From Halieaceae bacterium (GTDB taxonomy: Bacteria; Pseudomonadota; Gammaproteobacteria; Pseudomonadales; Halieaceae), in assembly GCA_028280635.1 (NCBI GenBank), contig JANQLM010000014.1:1-64000 (forward strand): a stretch of 64,000 nucleotides of DNA. The letters run 5' to 3'. The translations under genes were made by a program, and so were the position numbers. This document shows positions 7,874-16,261 of this stretch, piece by piece. How positions within the stretch are numbered: position 1 is the first letter of the stretch; each line of letters opens with the position of its first letter. The notes below the pieces were generated by a model. The model made no database searches. It saw only the letters and a program-made list of their open reading frames with translations, and had not been told where the DNA came from.

Positions 7874-8569
7874 CCAGTTTTCGCCGAAAGGCCGAATCAC
7901 CGAGTCGAACGTCCAGGCGGAGCGCGGCTGGTGCGCCAGGCGATAACACTCCTCGGCAATATCCGCTGGCTGGCAGAAGAACTCATCGGGTTTGTCGGCG
8001 TACCACTCTCGGGTCCAGGGCACATCGATCACCGCATCGATGGCCACGTAGCCACAGTGCACGCCCTTCGGGCCCAGGGCGCGGGCGGCGGATTCCAGCA
8101 GGATACGCTGGGCTGCCTTGGTCGGCGCAAAGGCTGAGAAGGCGGACTTGCCGCGATAGGCGGCGGTGTTGCCGGTGGCGAGAATTGCCCCTTCACCGGC
8201 CTCCACCATGGCCGGGCCGCAGGTCTGGACAAGCTGCAGCAACGCCATGGTGTTGATCCGGAAATTGCGTTCCAGCACCCGCGGCTCCAGTTCCATGATG
8301 TCCACCATGCCGCCCCCCACGGCGTTGTGCAGCACCACCTTTGCCGCACCCAGTTGGGCTTCAATGGCGGCCAGCGCCGCACCGAAGGCATCGCTGTCGG
8401 CCACATTGCAGGGCCACGGGCTGGTGTCCGGCACTTCGGTGGCAAGTGCTGACAGGCGTTTTTCATCGCGGGCGATCATGGCCACGCGGTAGTCCCCGGC
8501 GAATCGCCGCACCAGCGCGCTGCCGGTGCCGGGCCCGACCCCGGTGATGATGCAAACGGGCTTTTCCAT
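7871..8569 (-). CDS. Short-chain dehydrogenase/reductase with atypical catalytic residues
   Basis: 232 aa. The N-terminal TGVGPGTG is the Rossmann cofactor loop (TGxxxGxG), and HNAVGG stands where NNAG is usual. At the active site the expected Y-x-x-x-K reads F-A-P-T-K, so the catalytic Tyr is Phe while Lys is kept. The Ser normally 13 residues upstream is replaced in the ATGNTAAYRG stretch. The protein may be a divergent SDR with altered chemistry or a binding protein. It is the last gene of a minus-strand group (nucleoside hydrolase, MaoC fragment, SDR) with an 10-bp gap to the upstream ORF. Confidence 0.85.
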   Translation of the reverse strand: MEKPVCIITGVGPGTGSALVRRFAGDYRVAMIARDEKRLSALATEVPDTSPWPCNVADSDAFGAALAAIEAQLGAAKVVLHNAVGGGMVDIMELEPRVLERNFRINTMALLQLVQTCGPAMVEAGEGAILATGNTAAYRGKSAFSAFAPTKAAQRILLESAARALGPKGVHCGYVAIDAVIDVPWTREWYADKPDEFFCQPADIAEECYRLAHQPRSAWTFDSVIRPFGENW

Positions 8570-8579
8570 AGTGGCCTCT

Positions 8580-8810
8580 TCAGTCCTGGTTCATGTGCAC
8601 CGTGGCATGACCTTCCAGTAAGCGGCGGCCATCGCTGTGCTCCAGCCACACCTCGCAGTGTGCGAGTTCATCCTCCAGGCTGTTCACCGTACCGCGCGCG
8701 ACCACTGGGTCGCCATCCAGCACCACCTGCGGGAAGGTCATGGTAATGCGCTTGAGGCAGCCCGGCCCTTGCCAGGCGTGCAGCCTGGTCTGACATGGTT
8801 TCACCTTCAT
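8580..8810 (-). pseudogene. Truncated MaoC-like (hot-dog) ORF
   Basis: 76 aa. GCLKRITMTF, VVLDGDPVVARGTV, EVWLEHSDGRRLLEGHATV follow the C-terminal half of MaoC-type acyl dehydratases (FxxPVxxGDxLxxxGxV...VEVWxENxxGxxxxxGxAxV). The N-terminal half, which carries the catalytic Asp/His, is absent. A better ribosome site (AAGGTG) precedes an out-of-frame ATG reading MSDQAARL, which could be the original start joined out of frame by a deletion. An independent small hot-dog protein is the alternative. Confidence 0.5.
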
Positions 8811-8844
8811 TTTTCTGCTTGTGGCGGGCTTGAAAGAGAGTAGC

Positions 8845-9960
8845 TCATTTGGCGGCGGGTGCTCCGGTCAGCGTGGCGGTAAAGCCTTCGAACACCGCCT
8901 CCGCATCGGTTTCGCTGCATACCATGGTGGCCGGCCCCGCGCTGGCTTTCACCACCCGCCCGGCACTCGCGGCGTCCAGGTGTTGTCGTGCCGTACCGCG
9001 TGTCGTGGTGGCTGGCATGTCCGGGTCTGAGGTGCCGAGGTAGGGGGTGTCACCGGCGGGCGTATCCACTGCGGAGAGGGGGATGCTCTCGCCATGGCAG
9101 AGCCCGGGCTCCGCAGTGACCAAGGCAGCCATCACATCCCAGAAGTAGTACTCCTTGGAGTCGATGAACCAGCGGTTCCTGTCGAACACCCCGTCTACGA
9201 ACTCCGCGGCGGCGCCCCGGGTGCGCGCCTTGAAGTCGTCGGCAAAGGCGTGGGTCAGCCGCACCCGATTGGTCACATCCAGGCCCACCATCACCCGTTT
9301 GAGCCCGTCCGCCTCCAGGGTTTCCCGCGTGGCTACCGGGTCGATAAAGAAATTCCACTCCGATACGGCATTCGGGTGGTCTTTGGTGAACAGCGGCACG
9401 ATGATATTGCCGGGCGCCTCATAGCTGCCGCCCATCATCACCAGCTCCGCAACGGCGCCGCGGTCATCCGGGTAGCGCTCCAGCCACTGCGCCACATTGG
9501 TAAGCGGGCCCACTGCGACAAGGGTGACGGGCTGCGGGCTGAAGCTGACGACGCGGTGAATCAGCTCCGCCGCGTGACCGTCTGATTCGCTACCCACCAC
9601 CCGTTCTGGCAGCCAGCGGCCGAGGTCGATGCCCGACAGAGTGTCGGAGTCCACCTGCCAGGGCTCCGGAAATACGAAGTAGCCATCCAACGGGTAGTCG
9701 TCGCCGCAGGCCACCGGCACCTGAGGATGATCGGCCAGTGCCAGCAGGTTGCGCACGTTGTCCAGGCCCGGCGCGCAGTGAGACTCGCCGCTGGCGGAGA
9801 TGGTTACAGCAACAATATCCACTGCCGGGTGTTTGGCCAGGTAGAGCAGCGCCAGCCAGTCATCGATCGCCATATCGGTGTCATAGATGATGGGTTTTCC
9901 GGCCCAGGTCGGCGTGGTGAGCAGCGTAATCGTGAGAATCAGGGCTTGGCGGTAGCGCAT
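8845..9960 (-). CDS. Exported inosine/uridine-preferring nucleoside hydrolase family protein
   Basis: 371 aa with an N-terminal signal peptide (cleavage near TWAG), so it likely acts in the periplasm. IIYDTDMAIDDWLALLYL carries the DxDxxxDD Ca2+ site that defines nucleoside hydrolases, although the final residues are variant for the family. LMMGGSYEAPGN and EWNFFIDPVAT are the usual second and third landmarks. The enzyme hydrolyses ribonucleosides to base and ribose; specificity cannot be read. The C-terminal part (about residues 300-371) is extended relative to a minimal enzyme. Confidence 0.88.
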   Translation of the reverse strand: MRYRQALILTITLLTTPTWAGKPIIYDTDMAIDDWLALLYLAKHPAVDIVAVTISASGESHCAPGLDNVRNLLALADHPQVPVACGDDYPLDGYFVFPEPWQVDSDTLSGIDLGRWLPERVVGSESDGHAAELIHRVVSFSPQPVTLVAVGPLTNVAQWLERYPDDRGAVAELVMMGGSYEAPGNIIVPLFTKDHPNAVSEWNFFIDPVATRETLEADGLKRVMVGLDVTNRVRLTHAFADDFKARTRGAAAEFVDGVFDRNRWFIDSKEYYFWDVMAALVTAEPGLCHGESIPLSAVDTPAGDTPYLGTSDPDMPATTTRGTARQHLDAASAGRVVKASAGPATMVCSETDAEAVFEGFTATLTGAPAAK

Positions 9961-9975
9961 GGCGTCTCCTGTGGG

Positions 9976-10359
9976 CTAATGGTGGTCACCGTCGCGGTAG
10001 TACCAGCGCCCGTCGATGCGTTCAAAGCGGCTGGTCTCGTGCAGGCGATGGCCGCGGCCAACCACCTTATAGCGGGCGACAAACTCCACGGTGCCACTCT
10101 GGTCGCGAGCGCCGCCGGCTTCGCCGCCCTTGATAGACAACCCCAGCCAGCGCTGTGCCTTCGACAGCCGAACCCGGGAAGGCCGGGTGTCGGGATGCCA
10201 GGTAGCCAGGAGGTAAGGCTCATCGCGTTCCACGAAGGCGCTGTAGCGTGAGCGCATCAGTTGCTCCGCCGTGTCCGGCAGCGCCTCACCGCGGATAAAA
10301 GGGCCGCAGCAGAGCTCAAAGCCCCGGGCCTGGCCGCAGTGGCAGGGTGTATTACTCAT
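9976..10359 (-). CDS. ychJ: YchJ family (UPF0225) protein with SEC-C motif
   Basis: 127 aa from the ATG at 10359 (MSNTPCHCGQ); the track's longer start adds 11 residues. The N-terminal CHCGQARGFELCCGPFI is a SEC-C zinc-binding motif, and the remainder (LMRSRYSAFVERDEPYLLATWHPDTRP) is the standard YchJ M-R-S-R-Y-x-A-[YF] signature followed by an NTF2-like fold. Function of the family is unknown. It is 15 bp upstream of the nucleoside hydrolase on the same strand. Confidence 0.92.
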   Translation of the reverse strand: MSNTPCHCGQARGFELCCGPFIRGEALPDTAEQLMRSRYSAFVERDEPYLLATWHPDTRPSRVRLSKAQRWLGLSIKGGEAGGARDQSGTVEFVARYKVVGRGHRLHETSRFERIDGRWYYRDGDHH

Positions 10360-10454
10360 GGCGGCAGTGTAGCGCAAAGCTGCGCCAGGCATTCTCCGGG
10401 CGGCCGCGAGTGGGCTATGCTTGATGGGTTGTTCGCGTTTCCCAGGAGTCGGCC

Positions 10455-11063
10455 ATGAGTGGTCCCATGTATCAGGCGTCTGCCCGAACCTTTACCCACA
10501 ACCTCAAGAACCTGTCCACCATCCTGCGCAAGGCGCAGAAGGATGCGAAGTCGCGCGGGATCGAAGAGTCGGTGCTGATGAATGCGCGCCTGGCGCCGGA
10601 CATGTTCGCGCTCAATGCGCAGGTGATGCTTGCCTGTGATATTGCCAAGGGGGCCTGCGGCAGGCTCACCGGCAATACGCCGCCGGTGTTTGCCGATGAC
10701 AATGCCAGCTTCGCGGAACTGCAGGTACGCATCAAAAGCACCCAGGCCTTTATTCGCGGCATCAAGACCAGCGAATACGCGGGTAGCGAAAGCCGCGAGA
10801 TAGAGGCGGAGAACCCCATGGGAGTTCTGGAGTTCAGCGGTGCGGACTTCCTGTACGGCTGGGCCTTGCCGAATTTCTATTTCCACTGTGCGGCGGCCTA
10901 CGACATCCTCCGCCACAACGGTGTACCCCTGGGTAAGGCTGACTGGCTGGGCCAGGTGCCCGGCATGACGGCCCGCGGGCCCATCGTGAAGATGTTTGGC
11001 CTCAAGCAGAAGGCAAAGCCGAAGAAAACGCCTCGCAAGAAAGCGCCCGCGAAAAAGAAGTAG
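10455..11063 (+). CDS. DUF1993 (DinB-like helical) protein with Lys-rich tail
   Basis: 202 aa. The first about 170 residues (FTHNLKNLSTILRKAQ, APDMFALNAQVMLACDIAKG, NFYFHCAAAYDILRHNGVPLGKADWLG) fit DUF1993, a four-helix-bundle family related to DinB. A tail of about 25 residues made almost entirely of Lys, Ala and Pro (KPKKTPRKKAPAKKK) follows and could bind nucleic acid or acidic surfaces. The tail appears to be an add-on to the usual domain. It is 12 bp upstream of the small hydrolase gene and probably co-transcribed. Confidence 0.85.
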   Translation: MSGPMYQASARTFTHNLKNLSTILRKAQKDAKSRGIEESVLMNARLAPDMFALNAQVMLACDIAKGACGRLTGNTPPVFADDNASFAELQVRIKSTQAFIRGIKTSEYAGSESREIEAENPMGVLEFSGADFLYGWALPNFYFHCAAAYDILRHNGVPLGKADWLGQVPGMTARGPIVKMFGLKQKAKPKKTPRKKAPAKKK

Positions 11064-11075
11064 CGGTCCCGCAGC

Positions 11076-11576
11076 ATGCACATCGTATTCTCCCACGGCA
11101 AGGAGTCGGGCCCTTGGGGCAACAAGATCACGGCCATGGCCGAGGTGGCCAGGGAACACGGCTGTAGCTACGACAGCCTGGATTACACCGACCTGGTAAA
11201 TGAACCCGAGGCCCGGGTTGAACGCCTCGTCAAACACATTGGCTCCCTGGCGCAGCCACCCGTCCTGGTGGGGTCCAGCATGGGTGGCTATGTCTCGGCA
11301 GTGGCCTCAACCCGGGTCGAGGTGCCCGGCCTGTTCCTGATGGCGCCGGCGCTCTACATCTCAGGATATGCCATGCAGGAATATCCCTGCCGGGCCCGGC
11401 ATATCGAGGTGGTGCACGGCTGGTCGGACGACGTGATCCCGGTGGAGCTGTCCATGCAGTTCTGCCGCAGCATGAACTGCACCCAGCACGTGGTGGCGGG
11501 CGGCCACCGGCTCACCGATGCCATTCCCGAACTGCTGGTGCTGTTCGGCTTCTTCCTCGAACGGGTGTGTGACTAG
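11076..11576 (+). CDS. Small alpha/beta-hydrolase (YqiA/RBBP9-like)
   Basis: 166 aa. IVFSHGKESGPWGNK is an oxyanion-region loop, VGSSMGGYVS is the nucleophile elbow (G-S-S-M-G), VHGWSDDVIP holds the acid and GGHRLTD the catalytic His. The short chain, without a lid domain, resembles YqiA/UPF0227-type esterases. Substrate unknown. The 22-bp tandem repeat array begins 9 bp after its stop codon. Confidence 0.85.
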   Translation: MHIVFSHGKESGPWGNKITAMAEVAREHGCSYDSLDYTDLVNEPEARVERLVKHIGSLAQPPVLVGSSMGGYVSAVASTRVEVPGLFLMAPALYISGYAMQEYPCRARHIEVVHGWSDDVIPVELSMQFCRSMNCTQHVVAGGHRLTDAIPELLVLFGFFLERVCD

Positions 11577-11584
11577 AGCCTGCG

Positions 11585-11778
11585 GCGGGTTTGTGTACAG
11601 CCTTGAGCGGGCTTGTAGAGAGCCTTCAGCGGGTTTGTAGAGACCATTCAGCGGGTTTGTAGAAAGCCTTCAGCGGGTTTGTAGAAAGTCATCAGCGGGT
11701 TTGTAGAAAGTCTTCAGCGGGTTTGTAGACAGCCTTGAGCGGTTCTGTAGAAAGCCTTCAGCGGTTTTATGGAAAGCC
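11585..11778. repeat. 22-bp tandem repeat, about 8.8 copies
   Basis: Consensus GCGGGTTTGTAGAAAGCCTTCA repeats head to tail with a strict 22-bp period. Copies start at 11585, 11607, 11629, 11651, 11673, 11695, 11717, 11739 and 11761, and each differs from the consensus at 0-5 positions. The array fills the space between two convergent genes and touches the stop codon of cti. The period is not a multiple of three and the array is not translated. There are no spacers, so it is not a CRISPR array. Confidence 0.95.
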
Positions 11779-14042
11779 TACCGATTCTGGTAGCGGTTCA
11801 GGTCAAACAGCCCGGCTTCCACCGGGTGCCTGCGCCGGTACTCCGCAACGAAGTCATCGCTAAGGCGCCAGAACCAGGGGGCGGTGCGGCGCACGCCGAA
11901 GCGCTCCACCAGCTTCGTATAGTCCGCGTCACTGTCCAGTGCCTGCACGGCAGCGGCGAAGCGCGGTAACTCTGCCTCGGTGAGCTGGAAGAACATGTTC
12001 GGGTAGGAGCCGATAAAGCCCGGCGCCACGGTCAGCGTGTCTTCCTCCGGCAGTAGGCGGTTCTCCTCGCCGAACAGCTGCGCAATATTGGAATGCCCCC
12101 GGTTGCGCACCAGGCTGTAGGCGCGACGGCTGCCGTTCCTGGACAGCAACTGTATAAAGGCAACCTCCGGCAGGTAGCTGTAGGCCTTGCGTGGGCCGGC
12201 CATCAGCGTTGCGAGGGCGTCGTTTTCCAGTGCGTAACGGGGGTTGGTGGCGGCCGGGATGTGTGCCCGGAACATGTCCATCAGCTCCTGCTTGTGGTTG
12301 TCGGACTGGTATTCGACGGCCGTGTCGCGCTCGTAGCTTTCATTGTCCCGCGACAGTACAAAGTCTCGCACGTGATCACCGGCGCCACGGTACCAGTAGT
12401 TGCGGAGTTTGCGCCGGTCTTCCCTGGGCAGCAGTAGCAGGAAATTCTGCTCGCCTTCCATGCGTAGGAAGTCCATGTAAAGGCGGCTTTCGAGCTGGTG
12501 CCCGATGGCCCCGTACACGTCAAAGCCCGCCACCAGCAGGTAGTGAATGCGTTCCAGCAGCGAGTAGTCGATCACCCACATGGTTTTTGGGTACTGGCCC
12601 ACGTGGCCCTTCACCACGGTGGCGCTGTCGAAGTGGCGGAAAACGGTGAGCGCCGCATTGGGGTTCTGCTGGGCATCGCCGTCCCAGATCAGCTCCATAT
12701 TGAGCTGTATGTCGGTGTCGTCGATCACTTCGGCCACCTTGCGAGCCTCGGCCTCAAGATAGCGCTTCTGGTTCCTGGCGTAGCCGCGCCACTGCAACAG
12801 AGTGACTGTCAGGCTGCCCTTTGGCTGGGGCAGGCGCATGTGGTGGGCCTCTTCCGCGAGAAAGTCGGCCTTTTGCTCCGGGTCCAGGTTGTTGGGCCTG
12901 GTGAAGGCCACCCAGAAGTGATCGTCAATGACGTTCAGTGCTACCTGGCCCCGGCACACCGGCCCCTTGATGTAGGCCATGATCGTGAAGTGCGCTTCGT
13001 CCAGCATAAAACGGTAGCGCGCATCCACCGGCAGTTGCTCGAAGCTGATAAAGGGATTGGCCGCCTCCCGGCCCCGGTAATCGGGCAGGCGTGTGACCTC
13101 GTACTCGGGTGTAAGGAACAGCGCTTGCCAACGCGCCATGCGTGCCGGATTCAGGGCGTAGGGCATATGGCGCTTGTCGAGGATGCTGGTATAGCGCTGC
13201 TGCAGCCGGTAGTAGAACGCCTCCGTGCCGGGGTCATCGTAAGGTCGACGGGTGGCGATTATGTCGATGGGCTGGCCCGGGGCGGTGCGCGAACGTACCA
13301 GCTTGTACCAGCCCGAATTCGGCAAGGTGTCGAAGTGCAGGTTGCCGATAAACAGGTGCTCGTAGATATAGCGGCTCATCAGCCGCGCCTTGTTGGAGGG
13401 CTGGTTGAAGAAAGCCTCCCAGCGTGCCACCGCCTCGGACTCGGCGCCGCTGCGCGCTGGTATGTCAACGCCAGGCGCGCCGCTGTGCAGCCAGTCGGCC
13501 AGTACCTTCATGCGGTCCGGGTCCACGCCGGGAAAACCGAAGGGCATTCCCTGGTAGGGGCGGTTCTGGTTATAGAGGCCAAACTGGCTGGGCCTGGGGC
13601 AGCTCTGGTTGCGGTCCAGGCGGAAGTCGAAGTTGTCCGGCAGTGGGCCCTCACTGGGCAGCGGGTACTTCTCCTTCAGCGACAGCATCTTGTAGAGCAC
13701 GCTCTGGGTAATGTCCTCGCGCTCCAGCACCGGGTAGAAGCCTTTGCCGCGCCACTCCTCGGTGCTCAGGGCGTCTTCATACAGCCGGGTAAGATTGGCG
13801 GACAGCAGCCGGGTACCGTCGTACACCTTGTCCTTGCTGGCGCCGCGCTCCAGGCCGATCCAGTCATCCAGCTTGAGCTGGCAGGGCGCATCGTAGCAGC
13901 CGTGGCACACCATGCAGCGGCTTTCAATAATGGGTTTGACTCGGGGTGGATAGTCCTGATGTGGATAGCCCCGGTGCGGCGCGACTTCTGCCCACAGCAG
14001 AGCGGGCAGGTAGGCGAGCAGAACAATGGCTAGGCGACTCAT
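11778..14042 (-). CDS. cti: Periplasmic fatty acid cis/trans isomerase (heme c type)
   Basis: 754 aa with a signal peptide (LLAYLPALLWAE). SRCMVCHGCYDAPCQLKL at about residues 41-58 contains the CxxCH heme c site and the family's characteristic CHGCYDAPCQ stretch. The remaining length and landmarks (LNVIDDHFWVAFTRPN, MWVIDYSLLERIHYLLVAGFDVYG) match Cti proteins of Pseudomonas and Vibrio. The enzyme converts cis- to trans-unsaturated fatty acids in phospholipids, rigidifying the membrane under solvent or temperature stress. It is transcribed alone, and its 3' end touches the 22-bp repeat array. Confidence 0.95.
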   Translation of the reverse strand: MSRLAIVLLAYLPALLWAEVAPHRGYPHQDYPPRVKPIIESRCMVCHGCYDAPCQLKLDDWIGLERGASKDKVYDGTRLLSANLTRLYEDALSTEEWRGKGFYPVLEREDITQSVLYKMLSLKEKYPLPSEGPLPDNFDFRLDRNQSCPRPSQFGLYNQNRPYQGMPFGFPGVDPDRMKVLADWLHSGAPGVDIPARSGAESEAVARWEAFFNQPSNKARLMSRYIYEHLFIGNLHFDTLPNSGWYKLVRSRTAPGQPIDIIATRRPYDDPGTEAFYYRLQQRYTSILDKRHMPYALNPARMARWQALFLTPEYEVTRLPDYRGREAANPFISFEQLPVDARYRFMLDEAHFTIMAYIKGPVCRGQVALNVIDDHFWVAFTRPNNLDPEQKADFLAEEAHHMRLPQPKGSLTVTLLQWRGYARNQKRYLEAEARKVAEVIDDTDIQLNMELIWDGDAQQNPNAALTVFRHFDSATVVKGHVGQYPKTMWVIDYSLLERIHYLLVAGFDVYGAIGHQLESRLYMDFLRMEGEQNFLLLLPREDRRKLRNYWYRGAGDHVRDFVLSRDNESYERDTAVEYQSDNHKQELMDMFRAHIPAATNPRYALENDALATLMAGPRKAYSYLPEVAFIQLLSRNGSRRAYSLVRNRGHSNIAQLFGEENRLLPEEDTLTVAPGFIGSYPNMFFQLTEAELPRFAAAVQALDSDADYTKLVERFGVRRTAPWFWRLSDDFVAEYRRRHPVEAGLFDLNRYQNR

Positions 14043-14083
14043 TGGCAGAGACTCTAGCCATCGACGGGGTCAACTACAAGCGC

Positions 14084-14105
14084 GGGCTTGCGAGTGCGCA
14101 AGCCC
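14084..14105. repeat. Perfect 9-bp inverted repeat between aminotransferase and cti
   Basis: GGGCTTGCG and CGCAAGCCC surround the loop AGTG (plus strand). Both neighbours are on the minus strand, so the hairpin would form in the 3' UTR of the aminotransferase transcript and upstream of cti. No U-tract follows on either strand. It may stabilise or terminate weakly, or act in cti control. Confidence 0.55.
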
Positions 14106-14136
14106 TGTAGAACTTTAGAAAGGGCTTGGCCATTTT

Positions 14137-15243
14137 TCAGGCGCGCGCCGCTGCCAGTGCCTCCGGCATGGCTTTCACGTACTGTGCCACCTGTTCCAGT
14201 TTGCCGGCGCTGACCCGCGACCAGTGGGTGTAGTCCTGGTAGATGCCGCGAATCAGCACCTTGCGCTTCTGCATTTCCTCGCGGAAGCGTCCGGCGTTCA
14301 CGTCCCCCAGGTTCACGAATACGAAACTGGTCTGTGAAGGCGCGGCGCTCAGTTCATTCACGCGCGCCGCGTCCAGGATCATTTCGCGGGATTCATGGAT
14401 ACGAGCGCGGGAGTAGTCGACAAACTTCCAGTCGTCGAAGCTGGCCACTGCGGCTGCCACCCCGGCCTGGTTGAGGTTGTAGTTGCCGAGGCTGTACCGC
14501 TTTACATCGGCCGTGGTTTCTTCGCTGGCCAGCAGGTAGCCCACCCGCATACCGGCCAGGCCATAAACCTTGGAAAAGGTGCGCGCCACCACCACGTCGT
14601 GGCCCTCGTTGATCAGGCCCGCCATGGAGTTTTCCTTCGGTACATCGGTGATCTCGTTGTAGGCCTCGTCGATCAACACCGTGCACTTCTTGCTGGCCTT
14701 GATGCAGAAGTCACGCAGTGCAACCGGGTCCAGCAGCATGCCGGTGGGGTTGTTGGGATTGCAGATCTGCACCATCGACACCCCGGGAGTGATAGCCGCA
14801 TAGAGCGCATCGAGATCGATGTCCAGGTCGTCGGTTTTTGGTGTGCGGATCAGTTCGCCACCCTGGCGCAGGGCGAGCCGGGTGGTGGTATCCCAGAACA
14901 GGTCGGGGCCGAGGATCTTGCCCTCGGTGGCCCGGGCACGGGCCAGGTTCGCGAGCGCGCCGGAGGAGCCGGCACTCAGGGTGATGTTGCCCTGGCCGAG
15001 GCTGAAGCGCTCGGCAATCATGTCCTGCAACCGCGCCACCGAACTGGTCACATAGTAGGCGCCGTTGGCCGAAGCCTCCGCCATGGCCTTCAGTGCAGCG
15101 GGGCTCGGACCGTAGGGGTTCTCGTTGGCATTCAGGCGGGCGACACCCGGGGCCGGCCCATAGAGCTTGGCCAGCGCCGGTGGTACCAGCGACAGTGAAC
15201 CGGCGGCCGCGGTGGCCTGGATGAATCTGCGTCGAGTCAGCAT
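14137..15243 (-). CDS. Tat-exported PLP aminotransferase (HisC-like, fold type I)
   Basis: 368 aa. The N-terminus MLTRRRFIQATAAAGSLSLVPPALA is a twin-arginine signal (RRxFI, then a hydrophobic region and an ALA-type cleavage site). The rest is a class I/II aminotransferase: ARLNANENPYGPS, QICNPNNPTG, LIDEAYNE and TFSKVYGLAGMRVGY with the PLP lysine in SK. These motifs are closest to histidinol-phosphate aminotransferases. Export of a PLP enzyme is unusual and fits Tat, which carries folded cofactor proteins. Substrate unknown; a biosynthetic HisC role is unlikely for an exported protein. The TSUP permease gene lies 27 bp upstream on the same strand. Confidence 0.88.
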   Translation of the reverse strand: MLTRRRFIQATAAAGSLSLVPPALAKLYGPAPGVARLNANENPYGPSPAALKAMAEASANGAYYVTSSVARLQDMIAERFSLGQGNITLSAGSSGALANLARARATEGKILGPDLFWDTTTRLALRQGGELIRTPKTDDLDIDLDALYAAITPGVSMVQICNPNNPTGMLLDPVALRDFCIKASKKCTVLIDEAYNEITDVPKENSMAGLINEGHDVVVARTFSKVYGLAGMRVGYLLASEETTADVKRYSLGNYNLNQAGVAAAVASFDDWKFVDYSRARIHESREMILDAARVNELSAAPSQTSFVFVNLGDVNAGRFREEMQKRKVLIRGIYQDYTHWSRVSAGKLEQVAQYVKAMPEALAAARA

Positions 15244-15270
15244 GGTCTTTCCTCCTTGGCCCCGCCCCGC

Positions 15271-16095
15271 TTAGAGGGCGAGATACTTGTTGTACATAAG
15301 CGCCGAGATCACCAGCAGGTAAACGCCAAAGGCGCGCCGCAGGTGAAACTCGCTCAGGGCATGGGCACAGCGCGCCCCCAGCGGCGCGGTCACCATGGAC
15401 ATGGCGCCAATCGCGGCAAAAGCCGGCAGGTTCACATAACCCAGTGAACCCGTGGGCAGACCGTTTTGCCCCCATCCGAGCAGCGCAAAGCCCAATGCCC
15501 CCGGCACGGCAATCAGGAAGCCGACACCGGCGGCGGTCCCCACCGCCTGGTGCACGCTGCGTCCGCACACCACCATGGTCACTACGAAGGGCGTGCCGCC
15601 GCCAATACCCAACAGAGCTGAAAAGCCGCCCAGGCCGGATGCCAGCGCGGCGCGGCCCACGCCCACCGGGATGGCGTAGTGCTTTTCCCGCCGCACCACG
15701 AACTCCGGGCGCAGGAAGTAAAAGGCATACAGCAAGACACCGGTGGCAAACAGCAACACCAGGGTGCCGGTATCGACCACGGCGGCAACGCCGATCCCCC
15801 CCAGCACACCCAGTGTCAGCCAGGGTGCCCAGTCGCGCAGGATCAGGAAGTCCACCGCGCCCCGGGCCCGGTGCGCCTGCACAGAACGCAGCGACGTGAC
15901 AATGATGGTGGCCAGTGAGGTGCCGATGGCCACGTGCAGTTCGTGGGGCGTCGGCGCCAGTGACGCAAACACCAGCAGCAGGGCCGGCACCACCACGAAG
16001 CCGCCGCCGACGCCGAACAGCCCGGCAAAGAAACCCGCCAACGCGCCGGCCGCCAGCAGGGCCAGCAACAACATCAGGGCGTCCAACAGCGGCAT
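15271..16095 (-). CDS. TSUP-family (TauE/SafE) membrane permease
   Basis: 274 aa with about eight hydrophobic spans. The two halves carry the repeated glycine motif of the family: AGFFAGLFGVGGGFVVVPALL in the first and SGLGGFSALLGIGGGTPFVV in the second. TSUP permeases move sulfonates, sulfite or other organic anions across the inner membrane. It is the first gene of a two-gene operon with the exported aminotransferase, suggesting uptake or export of a small amino- or sulfo-compound handled in the periplasm. That link is inference from spacing. Confidence 0.9.
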   Translation of the reverse strand: MPLLDALMLLLALLAAGALAGFFAGLFGVGGGFVVVPALLLVFASLAPTPHELHVAIGTSLATIIVTSLRSVQAHRARGAVDFLILRDWAPWLTLGVLGGIGVAAVVDTGTLVLLFATGVLLYAFYFLRPEFVVRREKHYAIPVGVGRAALASGLGGFSALLGIGGGTPFVVTMVVCGRSVHQAVGTAAGVGFLIAVPGALGFALLGWGQNGLPTGSLGYVNLPAFAAIGAMSMVTAPLGARCAHALSEFHLRRAFGVYLLVISALMYNKYLAL

Positions 16096-16261
16096 AGGGC
16101 CTTTCCGTACGGGGTAACGTGAATGTCCTACAAGTTTCGTGCCAGCCGCTCAGCCCAGGAAACTAGAGGCCTGTGGGGTGGGGCAGCGATCACAGGCCCA
16201 GGGAAAACGCCCGCTTTTTGTGCAAACCGCCTCGCACTGGTGCGCGTGCTAGACTCGGGGC

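Noticed and set aside
11585-11778. Tandem repeat as a CRISPR array
   Set aside because: Units are contiguous with no spacers and there are no cas genes in the window.
12498-14033. 511-aa plus-strand ORF opposite cti
   Set aside because: Antisense shadow of a clearly coding gene; no motif or ribosome site.
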